From positions 4,493,501 to 4,557,500 of the forward strand of contig NZ_AP017560.1 in the NCBI RefSeq assembly GCF_003967015.1: a DNA stretch of 64,000 bases, given 5' to 3'. Shown here piece after piece: positions 26,937 to 35,804 of this stretch (positions within the stretch are counted from its first letter, which is position 1; each line of letters starts with the position of its first letter). The DNA comes from Pseudanabaena sp. ABRG5-3 (GTDB lineage: Bacteria > Cyanobacteriota > Cyanobacteriia > Pseudanabaenales > Pseudanabaenaceae). A program made the translations under genes and the position numbers. The notes under the pieces were generated by a model. That model was not told the DNA's origin, ran no database searches, and saw nothing but the letters and a program-made list of their open reading frames with translations.

Positions 26937-27055
26937 AGATTTGTGCAGAGTTTAGTGCAAAAGTGCGATGAACAATTATTAAAAATCTTTACAATTTTTA
27001 ATAATTGTAGCGGCTCTCTGGGATCTAGCTGTCACGAAATAACGACAAAAGTTTT

Positions 27056-27097
27056 GCCCTTGTGATGGCGTGGAAAAGCCACGCTATCACAAGGGGC
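27056..27097. terminator. Hairpin downstream of carbonic anhydrase
   Basis: GCCCCTTGTGATAGCGTGGC palindrome (one mismatch per arm), 9 bp after the carbonic anhydrase stop on the minus strand. Confidence 0.65.
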
Positions 27098-27105
27098 TTT
27101 GTAAC

Positions 27106-27798
27106 CTAATTAACCACCATACTATCGAGAGGATCAGACATATCTGTATGCAAAGATGGTTCGGGCAGATCATCAACTAACTGATGCTGTGGCGGCATAT
27201 AGGAATGACTCACGGGGTCATAGGCAAGCACTTCACCAGTTTCGAGGTTGTAGACCCAGCCATAAATATTTAAACGTCCTTGATATAGACGCGATCGCAC
27301 CAGTGGATAGGTTTTGAGATGATCGATTTGCGTCAATACATTTTCGGCACTAGTGATTTCTAGTAACTCCTTATTCCGTAAATGGCTATAGTTCTCTTTC
27401 ACTAAGCGTCTTGTCCCTTCAGCAAGTTTCAGCCATTCATAAACGATCGGCATTTCTTCTCGCAAATGCTCCAGCTTTAATAAACCATTCATCGCTCCAC
27501 AGTGAGTATGTCCACAGACAATCACCTGCTCAATCTCCAAGGATTGAATGGCATATTCAATCGTCGCGCCTTCGCCGCTTAAACTACCATAGGGCGGGAT
27601 AATATTACCTGCATTGCGCATAATGAAAAGCTCTCCCACATCCGCTTTAGTCAGCAAGTTAGGGTCAATCCGTGAGTCAGAACAGGTAATAAATAAAACT
27701 CTCGGTTTCTGTCCCATTCCCAACTTCTCAAACAGTTCTAAATGGGATGGAAAATGATTATCTTTAAATTCGCGCAAACCCCTAATTAGTTTTCGCAT
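27106..27798 (-). CDS. Beta-class carbonic anhydrase
   Basis: 230 aa. It interconverts CO2 and bicarbonate. Zinc ligands C39 (ITCSDSRID, with the D41/R43 dyad), H97 and C100 (GHTHCGAM) are all present. The form is close to the cyanobacterial IcfA/CcaA group, but it lacks most of the C-terminal extension of carboxysomal CcaA (about 270 aa), so a carboxysome location is uncertain. No ccm genes are near. Confidence 0.92.
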   Translation of the reverse strand: MRKLIRGLREFKDNHFPSHLELFEKLGMGQKPRVLFITCSDSRIDPNLLTKADVGELFIMRNAGNIIPPYGSLSGEGATIEYAIQSLEIEQVIVCGHTHCGAMNGLLKLEHLREEMPIVYEWLKLAEGTRRLVKENYSHLRNKELLEITSAENVLTQIDHLKTYPLVRSRLYQGRLNIYGWVYNLETGEVLAYDPVSHSYMPPQHQLVDDLPEPSLHTDMSDPLDSMVVN

Positions 27799-27888
27799 AG
27801 AAGCACTTTTATTACTTTATTTATTAACCATAGAAGCTACCACAATGCTTAGAACAACAACGTAAACTAGAAATGCTTCTTTGCAATC

Positions 27889-28010
27889 AACTATAGCAAT
27901 GTAAGGTTTGCTTAAGACATAAAACCCAAATAAGTGAAGGCGGCACTTCGTGCCGCCTTCACTTATTTGGGTTTTGATTTGTCCTAGCTATCTCTTACAT
28001 TGCTATAGTT
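27889..28010. repeat. Palindromic element, family B
   Basis: Ends AACTATAGCAATGTAAG and complement. The centre AAAACCCAAATAAGTGAAGG with core CGGCAC-TTC-GTGCCG is followed by GGGTTTTGATTTGTCCTA. Nearly perfect over ~120 bp. Confidence 0.85.
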
Positions 28011-28036
28011 AACGCGAGTTCGGGATAATTTGAAAC

Positions 28037-28124
28037 GGGCTTTGAGAGAGGGTTTGCTACGCAAACCCTCTCTCAAAGCCCAAAAGTAAAAGCCTTGCGT
28101 AGCAAGGCTTTTACTTTTGGGCTT
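28037..28124. repeat. Two nested perfect hairpins sharing GGGCTTT arms
   Basis: 28037-28081 (arms GGGCTTTGAGAGAGGGTTTG) and 28076-28124 (arms AAGCCCAAAAGTAAAAGCC) share the middle AAGCCC, so alternative pairings are possible. Confidence 0.8.
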
Positions 28125-28155
28125 TTAAAATTTGCCAGCTTAACCCGAACTGACG

Positions 28156-29037
28156 TTAGTTATTCAAATTGTGATCGCTATTAAATGTCCGTAAGAATTT
28201 TTTGATCTTACGAAGGTTGTAAAGAACAGTTCTGTAAATAAACAGAAACCAAAACATAAATGCTCTTTTTATAATATATTGACGAGAATTATTAGAGCAG
28301 GTATGTAGATTCTCAATTGTTGATGCTTCTGCACAGTAAAGCTTATAGCCTAAAATCAAGAACTCCTTATCTTGCCAATAGGATTCACCATATTGGTTCA
28401 GGGTGTCATTGCGGACATCACTGCGATGCAAATGATGGGACACAATGCTTAAGCAAGGATTAGCAACAACTAATCCTGCTTCCACTGCGCGTTGGGCAAT
28501 CATCTGATCGCAGCCTAAAATACCTAAATGATAGTTAGACTGAAATGAGCGCAGTGGAGTACGGAACACCCAGCAATCATGGGAACCAATATCAGCTTTC
28601 TCAGTTAATACCCATTGATTTTCCACTTTTTCGTCATAGCGAGAAATTGTCCAAAAAGAATCGCTAGGAATATTGTTAGCTAACTCCAGTCGGCTATTTT
28701 CATCAAAATAGATATCTGCATTACAGATGGCAATTATTTGATCTTTTCCAAGCTGATTTGCGATCGCAAAAAAATCAGAATAAAGTGGTCTTTGATCAAT
28801 TTTAATGATTTCTAACTTCTCATTCTTAATTTCATTGAGCAAATTGAGATCTGCTTCATTATGATTACTTTTTACTTCCAATAAGACTTTAATCTTTTTG
28901 ATGGATGGATTAGATAGATTAATTTGGAGGCATCTAAGATATTCAGCAAATCTTTTACTCTGACAGGGAATGTGAAAAGTCGTAAATAGCGTAACCATAG
29001 TTAGATCTTCAATAGTTCTAGAGCCCAAATACTGCAT
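28156..29037 (-). CDS. Putative GT-A-type glycosyltransferase
   Basis: About 293 aa. A Rossmann-like N-terminus (VTLFTTFHIP), then CNADIYFD with a DxD-like metal motif near 125, and a later GILGCDQMIAQRA acceptor-side region. A C-terminal hydrophobic/basic segment (FWFLFIYRT...KKFLR) may hold it at the membrane. The ATG at 29037 overlaps the citrate synthase stop (TGATG); ATG 28998 is an alternative start nearer the domain. The sugar and acceptor cannot be told. Pairing with gltA looks incidental. Confidence 0.68.
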   Translation of the reverse strand: MQYLGSRTIEDLTMVTLFTTFHIPCQSKRFAEYLRCLQINLSNPSIKKIKVLLEVKSNHNEADLNLLNEIKNEKLEIIKIDQRPLYSDFFAIANQLGKDQIIAICNADIYFDENSRLELANNIPSDSFWTISRYDEKVENQWVLTEKADIGSHDCWVFRTPLRSFQSNYHLGILGCDQMIAQRAVEAGLVVANPCLSIVSHHLHRSDVRNDTLNQYGESYWQDKEFLILGYKLYCAEASTIENLHTCSNNSRQYIIKRAFMFWFLFIYRTVLYNLRKIKKFLRTFNSDHNLNN

Positions 29038-30173
29038 CAACGCTCATGGATGGGTACATAGGTCACATCATGCAATCCTGTGTACATTTGGGTAGGACGG
29101 AACAATCGGTTATCAGAAAGCTGTTCTTTCCAATGAGCTAGCCATCCAGGTACACGGGCGATCGCAAAAATTGTAGTAAACAAATTACTGGGAATTCCCA
29201 ACTTCTTGTAAACCAATCCTGAATAGAAATCAACATTAGGATGAATTCCCTTACTCGCAAGCTTCTCATAGGCTTGCTTTTCCAGTTCTAAAGCAATGTC
29301 GTAGTAAGGATCGTGACCGAATTTGTCAAACAACTCATGGACTAATCCCTGAAGGACAATCGCACGCGGATCTTTCACTTTATAAATACGATGTCCAAAG
29401 CCCATGAGCTTCTCCTTCCTCTGAATTTTGCCCTCAAGATAAGAAGTGACATTATCAATGGAGCCAATTTCTTCGAGCATGTTCATTACCTCCTCATTAG
29501 CTCCTCCATGCAAAGGTCCAGCCAGAGTACCGATCGCCGAAGTCATCACCGCATAGGGATCAGTTAAGGTCGAAGCTGTTACCAAAGCCGCAAAGGTCGA
29601 AGCATTAACTGTATGCTCAGCATGGAGAGTCAAACATACATCAAAAATACGTGCCGCCAGAGGATCAGGAACCTTCTCATTTAACATGTAGAGAAAATTG
29701 GAAGCATAATCTAAGTCATCACGAGGCATCACAGGATCATTGCCTTGACGCATCATGTGAAAGGCTGCCACCATAGTTGGGACTTTAGCTAAAAGTCTTA
29801 CTGTTGCTTGATAGATATAGTCCAAATCATGGAAATTCCCCAAAGGATAAAACATTCCCAACGCAGCAACACTAGTTTGTAGCGCATCCATGGGATGAGC
29901 ATTATCTGGAAATGACTTAATCATGTCGCGAATACGATATTTGATTCTTCTTCTATGGGTAATATCGTGTTCAAATTCATTTAGTTGAATGGCTTTGGGT
30001 AGATCACCGAAGATTAATAAGTAACTGGTTTCAAGGAAATTACTATACTTGCAAAGATCCTCGATACGGATACCCCGATATTCGAGCAAACCTGCTTGAC
30101 CATCAACATAACTTATGTTTGATTGGGTGGCAGGCACTCCTTCTAAACCAGGCTTATATTCTCCGATTGCCAT
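29037..30173 (-). CDS. gltA: Citrate synthase
   Basis: 378 aa. It condenses oxaloacetate and acetyl-CoA at the TCA cycle entry. Active-site blocks: LHAEHTVNAS, GPLHGGANEEVM (catalytic His) and GFGHRIYKVKDPR. The short length matches the Gram-positive/cyanobacterial type rather than the long NADH-inhibited type. Its stop overlaps the start of the glycosyltransferase-like gene. About 250 bp of non-coding DNA and psbY lie upstream. Confidence 0.96.
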   Translation of the reverse strand: MAIGEYKPGLEGVPATQSNISYVDGQAGLLEYRGIRIEDLCKYSNFLETSYLLIFGDLPKAIQLNEFEHDITHRRRIKYRIRDMIKSFPDNAHPMDALQTSVAALGMFYPLGNFHDLDYIYQATVRLLAKVPTMVAAFHMMRQGNDPVMPRDDLDYASNFLYMLNEKVPDPLAARIFDVCLTLHAEHTVNASTFAALVTASTLTDPYAVMTSAIGTLAGPLHGGANEEVMNMLEEIGSIDNVTSYLEGKIQRKEKLMGFGHRIYKVKDPRAIVLQGLVHELFDKFGHDPYYDIALELEKQAYEKLASKGIHPNVDFYSGLVYKKLGIPSNLFTTIFAIARVPGWLAHWKEQLSDNRLFRPTQMYTGLHDVTYVPIHER

Positions 30174-30338
30174 ATATTAGCTACCTTACAAGATTGATTT
30201 TGTTGATTTCTGGGATTATTTTATCGTTTGAATGCTTATGATTACGCATCTAGTGCTGCAAGAATGTGTGGCAGGCTGCACTAACACAATTTTAGCGCTG
30301 TAAAAATGCAACTTGATAAATACCATCACTTTCTAAAA

Positions 30339-30377
30339 ACTGGTATGAGCGCAAGCATTGCTCACGCTCATACCAGT
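30339..30377. terminator. Hairpin downstream of psbY
   Basis: ACTGGTATGAGCG arms around an 11-13 nt loop, between psbY and gltA on the minus strand. Confidence 0.65.
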
Positions 30378-30422
30378 TTCGATTAAGGCTTAGATAGGCG
30401 ATAGATTGTAACTATCTAATTT

Positions 30423-30557
30423 TTATTGAAATGGGTTATTGCCATATTTGCCAAAGAGAGTAGCTTCACCCTTAATAACGGCTTTACCAAGGTTAAAGGC
30501 TGCCCAGAAAACTACCAAAACAACTGGTCCTAATACAACTAATACTCTCCAATCCAT
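30423..30557 (-). CDS. psbY: Photosystem II protein PsbY
   Basis: 44 aa, read by hand: it begins MDWRVLVVLGPVVLVVFWAA and ends KYGNNPFQ. The MDWRV(L/I)VV start, a single transmembrane helix (about 4-21) and the F/INLG segment match PsbY, a small peripheral subunit next to cytochrome b559 in photosystem II. AAGGTG lies about 7 nt before the ATG. The tail after residue 28 differs from the Synechocystis protein as I recall it. Monocistronic. Confidence 0.87.
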   Translation of the reverse strand: MDWRVLVVLGPVVLVVFWAAFNLGKAVIKGEATLFGKYGNNPFQ

Positions 30558-30717
30558 ATATTTACACCTTAAATAAAATTAAATAGAAATTGCTTTTAGC
30601 CCCTATTATGACAGTAAATCTGTCCAAAAAGTAGATGAGCAGAGGCATGTCCCACTACTTTGTCAACGTTATTTGACTAGTTCGTGATATATGTCATCTG
30701 TCTAGTTTTAATTTTTT

Positions 30718-31557
30718 ATGGAATACTGGCAAGCTTTTATTTTGGGGATTGTGCAAGGACTGACTGAGTTTTTGCCTATTAGTAGCTCAGCACACCTGAA
30801 GGTTATCCCCGCCCTTCTGCGATGGAATGATGCTGGTGTATCTTTTGATGCTGTGATCCAGCTTGGGAGCATTGTGGCTGTGGTGAGCTACTTTTGGAAA
30901 GATCTCAGTAATATTACGCTTGGAAGTATTGAGGCTGTACGCAAGAAACAATATAAATCGCAGGAGTTTAAACTCGCTGCGGCGATCGCCTTAGGGACAG
31001 TTCCGATTTTATTTGGCGGCTTGTTGATTAAAGTATTAGTCAAAGATTACGACAACTCACCTTTACGGAGTTTGACCGCGATCGCGATCGCCTCAATCTT
31101 TATGTCGATCTTGCTCGCCTTAGCTGAGCTATTTGGACAAAATAGCCAAAAAGAAAAGCGCCATTTTCAAAGAGTCAGAGTGATTGATGGGATCTTAATG
31201 GGCTTAGCCCAAGCGATGGCACTTATTCCAGGGGTATCCCGTTCTGGTTCAACCTTAACCGCAGGTTTATTTCTTGGTTTAGATCGGGTTGCTGCTACGA
31301 GATTTTCATTTTTGTTAGGGATTCCTGCTATTACGATCGCAGGTTTGGTGGAGTTACTGAGCATTATCAAAAAGGGCTTTGATGTTGGCGCAGGACAGCT
31401 AGCCGTTGGACTATTCTCCTCAGTAATTTTTTCCTACTTAGCGATCGCATGGCTCCTCAAGTTCTTTCAAACCCATACTACATGGGTGTTTGTTGGCTAC
31501 AGACTAGCTTTTGGGGCATTACTACTCGCAGGTGTAGGCTTAGGCTGGTTTAAATAA
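30718..31557 (+). CDS. uppP: Undecaprenyl-diphosphatase
   Basis: 279 aa, multi-pass inner-membrane enzyme that recycles the undecaprenyl-PP carrier for peptidoglycan. Signatures: GIVQGLTEFLPISSSAHL at the N-terminus and LIPGVSRSGSTL near 175-187, the two halves of the active site. About seven to eight hydrophobic segments. A family B palindrome begins at its stop codon. Confidence 0.94.
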   Translation: MEYWQAFILGIVQGLTEFLPISSSAHLKVIPALLRWNDAGVSFDAVIQLGSIVAVVSYFWKDLSNITLGSIEAVRKKQYKSQEFKLAAAIALGTVPILFGGLLIKVLVKDYDNSPLRSLTAIAIASIFMSILLALAELFGQNSQKEKRHFQRVRVIDGILMGLAQAMALIPGVSRSGSTLTAGLFLGLDRVAATRFSFLLGIPAITIAGLVELLSIIKKGFDVGAGQLAVGLFSSVIFSYLAIAWLLKFFQTHTTWVFVGYRLAFGALLLAGVGLGWFK

Positions 31558-31643
31558 AACCCAAGAATTGATTGGCGGCGCGGAGTGCCGCCAATCAATT
31601 CTTGGGTTTTGATTTGTCCTAAGATTAAGTGACTGTAGCTATA
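31556..31643. repeat. Palindromic element, family B (right part)
   Basis: A perfect 24-nt arm (AAAACCCAAGAATTGATTGG..) at 31556-31610, followed by GATTTGTCCTAAG ... CTGTAGCTATA. It directly follows the uppP stop and may terminate it. Confidence 0.82.
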
Positions 31644-31789
31644 AATTTTTGCTCTAGCAAAAATTTATTTGTTTATTTCCTGTATAGTTATAGATCGCAC
31701 GATCTTTCATGCTCGGATCGGGTTGTTTGTAAAATTGGTGAACTTTACTCACCAATACCTGTACGGCATCTACTGAATATTTAAAAACC

Positions 31790-32119
31790 ATGAGTTACGC
31801 AATCATTGAAACAGGCGGTAAGCAATATCGCGTCGAAGTCGGCAGATTTTATGACGTTGAATTACTTGAAGCCGAACCAGACAGTAAATTGACCATTGAT
31901 AAAGTTTTGTTTGCCAACCTAGATGGTGACATTTCAATCGGTCAGCCTATCGTTGATAATGCAAGTGTCGAAGTTACTGTACTGCGCCACCTAAAGGCAA
32001 AAAAAGTAATCGTTTATAAAATGCGTCCCAAGAAAAAAACTCGCAGAAAGAACGGTCACCGTCAGCCCCTCTCCCGCATCATGGTTGAAGCAATCAATCT
32101 AAGTGGTAAGGCTGCTTAA
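31790..32119 (+). CDS. rplU: 50S ribosomal protein L21
   Basis: 109 aa. N-terminus MSYAIIETGGKQYRVEVG and the C-terminal KKKTRRKNGHRQPLSRI signature are characteristic. L21 binds 23S rRNA in the large subunit. It is upstream of rpmA, the universally conserved rplU-rpmA order. An intrinsic-terminator-like hairpin sits between the two genes. Confidence 0.97.
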   Translation: MSYAIIETGGKQYRVEVGRFYDVELLEAEPDSKLTIDKVLFANLDGDISIGQPIVDNASVEVTVLRHLKAKKVIVYKMRPKKKTRRKNGHRQPLSRIMVEAINLSGKAA

Positions 32120-32124
32120 GTATA

Positions 32125-32149
32125 TAAAAAAGGCGCAAAGCGCCTTTTT
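32125..32149 (+). terminator. Intercistronic terminator/attenuator, rplU-rpmA
   Basis: A6-GGCGC-AAA-GCGCC-T6, six bp after the rplU stop. It would reduce read-through from rplU to rpmA. Confidence 0.8.
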
Positions 32150-32187
32150 TATCAGTTTCTGTTAATCATTACGAGGATCAAAAACAA

Positions 32188-32454
32188 ATGGCACATAAGA
32201 AGGGTACAGGTAGTACAAGAAACGGTCGTGACTCTAATGCTAAACGCCTTGGCGTAAAGCGTTATGGTGGTCAAGTTGTTAAAGCTGGCAGCATTTTAGT
32301 GCGTCAGCGTGGCACAAAATTCCACCCTGGTAATAATGTTGGTCGTGGTAGCGATGATACTTTATACGCAACCGTTGACGGCATTGTCACCTTTGAACGT
32401 TTTGGTAAAACCCGCAAGAAAATTAGCGTTTATGCTCCTGTAGAAGCAGCATAA
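32188..32454 (+). CDS. rpmA: 50S ribosomal protein L27
   Basis: 88 aa. Begins [20 protein letters not shown], with the conserved YGGQ and [14 protein letters not shown] blocks. The N-terminus reaches the peptidyl transferase centre; no Firmicute-type cleavable extension. Co-directional with rplU, and followed by a family B palindrome and a terminator. Confidence 0.97.
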   Translation: MAHKKGTGSTRNGRDSNAKRLGVKRYGGQVVKAGSILVRQRGTKFHPGNNVGRGSDDTLYATVDGIVTFERFGKTRKKISVYAPVEAA

Positions 32455-32460
32455 AGCATA

Positions 32461-32549
32461 TACAGCTATCGTCTGTGTTAGAAACCCAAGAAGAGAATGG
32501 CGACGCGAAGCGTCGCCATTCTCTTCTTGGGTTTTATGTACTAATAAAA
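32461..32549. repeat. Palindromic element, family B
   Basis: TACAGCTATCG .. TTAGAAACCCAAGAAGAGAATGG with core CGACGC-GAA-GCGTCG, then the complement and TTTTATGTACTAA. Confidence 0.8.
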
Positions 32550-32574
32550 AAGCAGCGCTAAGCGCTGCTTTTTT
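32546..32574. terminator. Bidirectional terminator, rpmA / receiver gene
   Basis: A6-GCAGCGC-TA-AGCGCTGC-T6 ending at the receiver-protein stop. Confidence 0.88.
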
Positions 32575-33061
32575 ATTGGCTATTTTTGAGAGCCTCATAT
32601 TGCTGTAAAACGCTTCTGAGTTTATCGATCTGAATTGGTTTGCTAATGTAATCATTCATGCCTGCCTTGCGACAGACATATTGATCATCATGGGTTGCAT
32701 TGGCAGTAATGGCAACGATCGCAATCGGTGACATTTGGGATTCAAGTTCCTGATTACGAATATATTGAGTTGCTTCTATACCATCCATTTCAGGCATCTG
32801 AATATCCATGAGGATCAGATCGTAGGATTTATTGGCGATCGCCTTGATTACTTCTTGACCATTGCCCACCACATCAGCTTCATATCCCAAGTGCTTGAGT
32901 ACACGCAGAGCTACTTTTTGATTGACAAGATTGTCTTCAGCTAACAAGATGCTCAAGGGGGTATGCACAAATGAAGAAGAGGAATTGCTGAGATCGGCAC
33001 TAATATTGCAATCTGGTGTTTGATTGCTCGTTGACTGATCTAGGTTCCCTAAAGTATCCAT
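32573..33061 (-). CDS. Single-domain response regulator (receiver)
   Basis: 162 aa. A low-complexity S/N/Q leader (1-34) precedes one receiver domain with acidic pocket E42/D43, phospho-acceptor D86 (LILMDIQMPEMDG), T/A switch (VAITANA) and the K in SKPIQ. There is no output domain. The MPEMDGIEAT and NDYISKPI sequences are those of receivers at the C-terminus of hybrid kinases, so this may be a detached module acting by protein-protein contact. No kinase gene is adjacent; gatC follows upstream on the same strand. Confidence 0.87.
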   Translation of the reverse strand: MDTLGNLDQSTSNQTPDCNISADLSNSSSSFVHTPLSILLAEDNLVNQKVALRVLKHLGYEADVVGNGQEVIKAIANKSYDLILMDIQMPEMDGIEATQYIRNQELESQMSPIAIVAITANATHDDQYVCRKAGMNDYISKPIQIDKLRSVLQQYEALKNSQ

Positions 33062-33091
33062 AACTTATAGTGGGTATACTGAGTTCTCTTG

Positions 33092-33382
33092 CTAACCCAT
33101 GATTTGGGGGACACGAAAAAAGTCTTCTTCGCGATCAGGGGCGCAGTTGAGTAAGACTTCGCGATCGGCAAATGGTTGCAATATATCAGGACGAGTAATA
33201 TTGACTGTATTAACTGCTCTTGTAGTTGGTTCAACTCCTTCTAGCAAAGGATCTAGTTCATTTAACTGTTGAAAATAGTCCAAAATACTATCCAATTGCT
33301 TAGTAAAGGAAATTTCTTCAGCTTCAGTTAGTTGTAACCGTCCCAAGCGGGCAACGTGACGGACTTGCTCTCTATCGATCAT
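33092..33382 (-). CDS. gatC: Asp-tRNA(Asn)/Glu-tRNA(Gln) amidotransferase subunit C
   Basis: 96 aa. Begins MIDREQVRHVARLGRLQLTEAE, with the C-terminal RPDILQPFADREVLLNCAPDREEDFFRVPQIM motif of GatC (DREEDFFRVP). It stabilises GatA in the GatCAB complex that transamidates Glu-tRNA(Gln). gatA and gatB are not in the window. Confidence 0.95.
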   Translation of the reverse strand: MIDREQVRHVARLGRLQLTEAEEISFTKQLDSILDYFQQLNELDPLLEGVEPTTRAVNTVNITRPDILQPFADREVLLNCAPDREEDFFRVPQIMG

Positions 33383-33433
33383 GATAATTATATAAATTAT
33401 AAATTTAAATAAGCTTAGTTGTGGGATCCAACT

Positions 33434-33946
33434 TTAGAAGAAAAGATTAATATCAGCTCTACCTGTCGTTTTTAACCAGTTTTGCGCCTCGATATAGTTG
33501 TTGGGTGCAAGGCGAATGGCTCTTACCCAATGATCGGCAGCAGTGTTGAAGTATTCTTCCGCCTGTTCTTCATCCTGAGCATTTTCGCCTTTGTGGTGAT
33601 AAATCACAGCGACATTGTTTAGAGCTTGGGGCATCCGAGGATTAAGATCGATCGCTTGCTCATAATATTCCAGAGCCTTGTCATGATCGCCATTACTAGC
33701 ATGGATTAAGCCCATGTTGTAATAAATGTAGCTACGATCATAGGCATTTTCTTCAAGTTTGAGAGCTTCTTCGTAATTGCTTAAAGCTTCAGCATATTCA
33801 CCATCGCCTTGGGCAGACATTCCATCACGGTAGTAGGCAAAGGCTTCTTTTTCTTTCTGACTTGCAGGAAAGAGTTTTAAAATCGTGTCAGCAATAACGG
33901 TAAAGGTTTGATCGACGAAGTTGTCATTACGTTGCGATCTAGGCAT
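33434..33946 (-). CDS. ycf3: Photosystem I assembly protein Ycf3
   Basis: 170 aa. N-terminus [24 protein letters not shown] is characteristic. Three TPR units follow ([59 protein letters not shown]). Ycf3 is a peripheral thylakoid chaperone for PsaA/PsaB assembly. The 51-bp gap from gatC suggests possible co-transcription. Confidence 0.95.
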   Translation of the reverse strand: MPRSQRNDNFVDQTFTVIADTILKLFPASQKEKEAFAYYRDGMSAQGDGEYAEALSNYEEALKLEENAYDRSYIYYNMGLIHASNGDHDKALEYYEQAIDLNPRMPQALNNVAVIYHHKGENAQDEEQAEEYFNTAADHWVRAIRLAPNNYIEAQNWLKTTGRADINLFF

Positions 33947-34047
33947 AGTTCTTTATTAAATTGGCAGTCAGTTGTTAACCAGCATATCAAATAAAGATGT
34001 AGGGGTAATTCAGGAATTACCTCAGATGCATTAGTAGTCAGTTATGT

Positions 34048-34101
34048 TAGCTAAAAAGCAGAAGAAAGTTGCCGTGCAACTCTACTTCTGCTTTTTAGCT
34101 A
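34048..34101. terminator. Long hairpin between ABC permease and ycf3
   Basis: Arms TAGCTAAAAAGCAGAAG with complement; it overlaps the permease stop codon. Confidence 0.7.
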
Positions 34102-34877
34102 GAAGCGCTTGTATAAAATCTCAGTGCAAATTTCCAGAATTTATTTGAAGAATAAAGCAAGACGATCGCTAAAAAGCTAGCCCCAATAATCCAGACTGCT
34201 TCACCACGTCCTAGCAAAGCTTCCGCAGGTACAGTAGTCAAAAAAGCGATCGGGACAACGAAGGTAAAAAAGAAACGGTAAGAAGCAGGATAAGCTGCCA
34301 TCGGATACCTGCCAGCCTCCATTAGCCCCCGCAGAACCTCGGTAACGTTATAAATTTTTACAAACCAGATACTAGTTGCCCCCAACATAAACCAAATGCT
34401 ATAGAGGCTGATAAAACCAAAGGTGAGAGGAATTAAAGTCAACAGATAATTACTAAGTGCTAAACCGAGCTTACTGCCTGCATAGAGCAAAATACAAAAG
34501 CCAAAAACGAGGTTAGGAAATCCCCAAGGCGAAATTACCCTTGCTGATAGCCAAAACTGGCTACTGATTGGCTTTAATAGGACAAAATCTAATGTACCGT
34601 TCTGGACATGCTCAACGATTTTACTGAGATTTGGGGCTAGAAATGTGGTCGAAAATCCTTCGAGGATCGTGAAGATGCCAAGGACAACCATCGCCTCCTC
34701 CCATCGCCATCCCGCAAAGGTGTAACCATTGCGGTAAAACAAAAACAACCCAAACAAGCTGCCTGCTAAGTTGCCAATACTGCTGATGGCGGCGATCGCA
34801 AAATTAATTCGATATTCCAGTTCAGCAGCGATCGCCGTTGACCAGAACAGCTTAAGGGTATGTAGATATCTACTCAT
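34095..34877 (-). CDS. ABC-2 family transporter permease
   Basis: 260 aa with about six transmembrane helices. It resembles the DUF990-type ABC-2 permeases that form two-gene permease pairs with an ATPase: the LDFVLLKPISSQF segment after the second helix is typical. No ATP-binding gene or second permease lies next to it, so partners must be elsewhere. Substrate unknown. It is flanked by the rbp gene upstream (same strand). Confidence 0.83.
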   Translation of the reverse strand: MSRYLHTLKLFWSTAIAAELEYRINFAIAAISSIGNLAGSLFGLFLFYRNGYTFAGWRWEEAMVVLGIFTILEGFSTTFLAPNLSKIVEHVQNGTLDFVLLKPISSQFWLSARVISPWGFPNLVFGFCILLYAGSKLGLALSNYLLTLIPLTFGFISLYSIWFMLGATSIWFVKIYNVTEVLRGLMEAGRYPMAAYPASYRFFFTFVVPIAFLTTVPAEALLGRGEAVWIIGASFLAIVLLYSSNKFWKFALRFYTSASS

Positions 34878-34956
34878 AATTTAATTTTGCATTAGAAACA
34901 GCCAAGAATGAAGACAACACCCTTGGCTATTTCTAATTTGAGCAATTAATTAGGCT

Positions 34957-35241
34957 CTAGGCGTAGCCACGACCTCTAGGGCGATCGTTAGTACGTTCAC
35001 CACGAGGCTTAGCCTTATTAACGCGCAGGGTACGTCCCAGCCATTCAGCCTCATTAAGTGCAGCGATCGCAGCTTCTTCCTGAGCATCATCCTCCATATC
35101 CACAAAGGCGAAGCCCCGAACCCGACCTGTTTCTTGGTCGGTAGGCAATTGCACACGCTTTACAGTGCCGTAGTCTGAGAAAACGCTTGTCAAATCATCC
35201 TTAGCAGCTTGATAAGACAAATTTCCAACGTAAATAGTCAC
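34957..35241 (-). CDS. RRM RNA-binding protein (Rbp)
   Basis: 94 aa. One RRM: RNP2 IYVGNL (3-8) and RNP1 RGFAFVDM (42-49), then a short Arg/Gly tail (GERTNDRPRGRGYA). Cyanobacterial Rbp proteins are often cold-induced and bind mRNA; some direct photosynthetic mRNAs to the thylakoid. The 560-bp upstream leader is long, which fits the known cold regulation of such genes but shows no recognised motif. Confidence 0.94.
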   Translation of the reverse strand: MTIYVGNLSYQAAKDDLTSVFSDYGTVKRVQLPTDQETGRVRGFAFVDMEDDAQEEAAIAALNEAEWLGRTLRVNKAKPRGERTNDRPRGRGYA

Positions 35242-35680
35242 AGTCAGTTCGCTCCAAAAAAGAGATCGATATAATAATTTAGCCAGTCTTCGGAAAAGAC
35301 TCGCTCGATCCGAGATCTCACAAATCCAACCTAAATTTCAGCTTTGATATAAGTTTACCGTTTACCCGCAACAATTTGCGTAGGCTGTATTACAAAGCTT
35401 TGTATAAGTGATGATATGCAGATATCAAAGTGGACAAAAAAACAAATTCCTTACTAGAAGCGGTATTTATGGCAATTTGCGATCGCCTATAAGCCTGTTT
35501 TTCTGAGCTTAAATTCAAATTTCTTTCCAAAGGTATAGGTTAAATTAACTAGGCAATTTGAGATCTTTTACTAAATTTCAGCTTATTTGACAGAATATGA
35601 AAATAATTTGAAAAATAGTTTTAAGACTTCTCTGCCAAAACCATCAAAACAATATTGATAATTTATAGATATTACAAACT
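35242..35680. other. Long leader / gene-free region upstream of rbp
   Basis: AT-rich and no ORF of note. It holds the promoter and possible 5' UTR of the RRM gene. Confidence 0.5.
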
Positions 35681-35783
35681 AAGTAGCTAGGCATAATTAA
35701 AAACCAGAGCCAAAACCTGTGGCGCACGCGCAGCGTGCGCCACAGGTTTTGGGGTTTTATATTTAATTGCACCCACCTACTTA
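35681..35783. repeat. Palindromic MITE-like element, family A
   Basis: Ends AAGTAGCTAGGCATAATTAA and TTTAATTGCACCCACCTACTT; centre AAAACCTGTGGCGCACGCGC palindrome. Three relatives lie at 50633, 60241 and 61756. Confidence 0.85.
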
Positions 35784-35804
35784 TATAAAAATTTACAGAA
35801 AATC

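Noticed and set aside
32573..33061. Truncated hybrid histidine kinase
   Set aside because: The receiver domain is complete and no kinase remnant lies upstream, so I call it a free-standing receiver.
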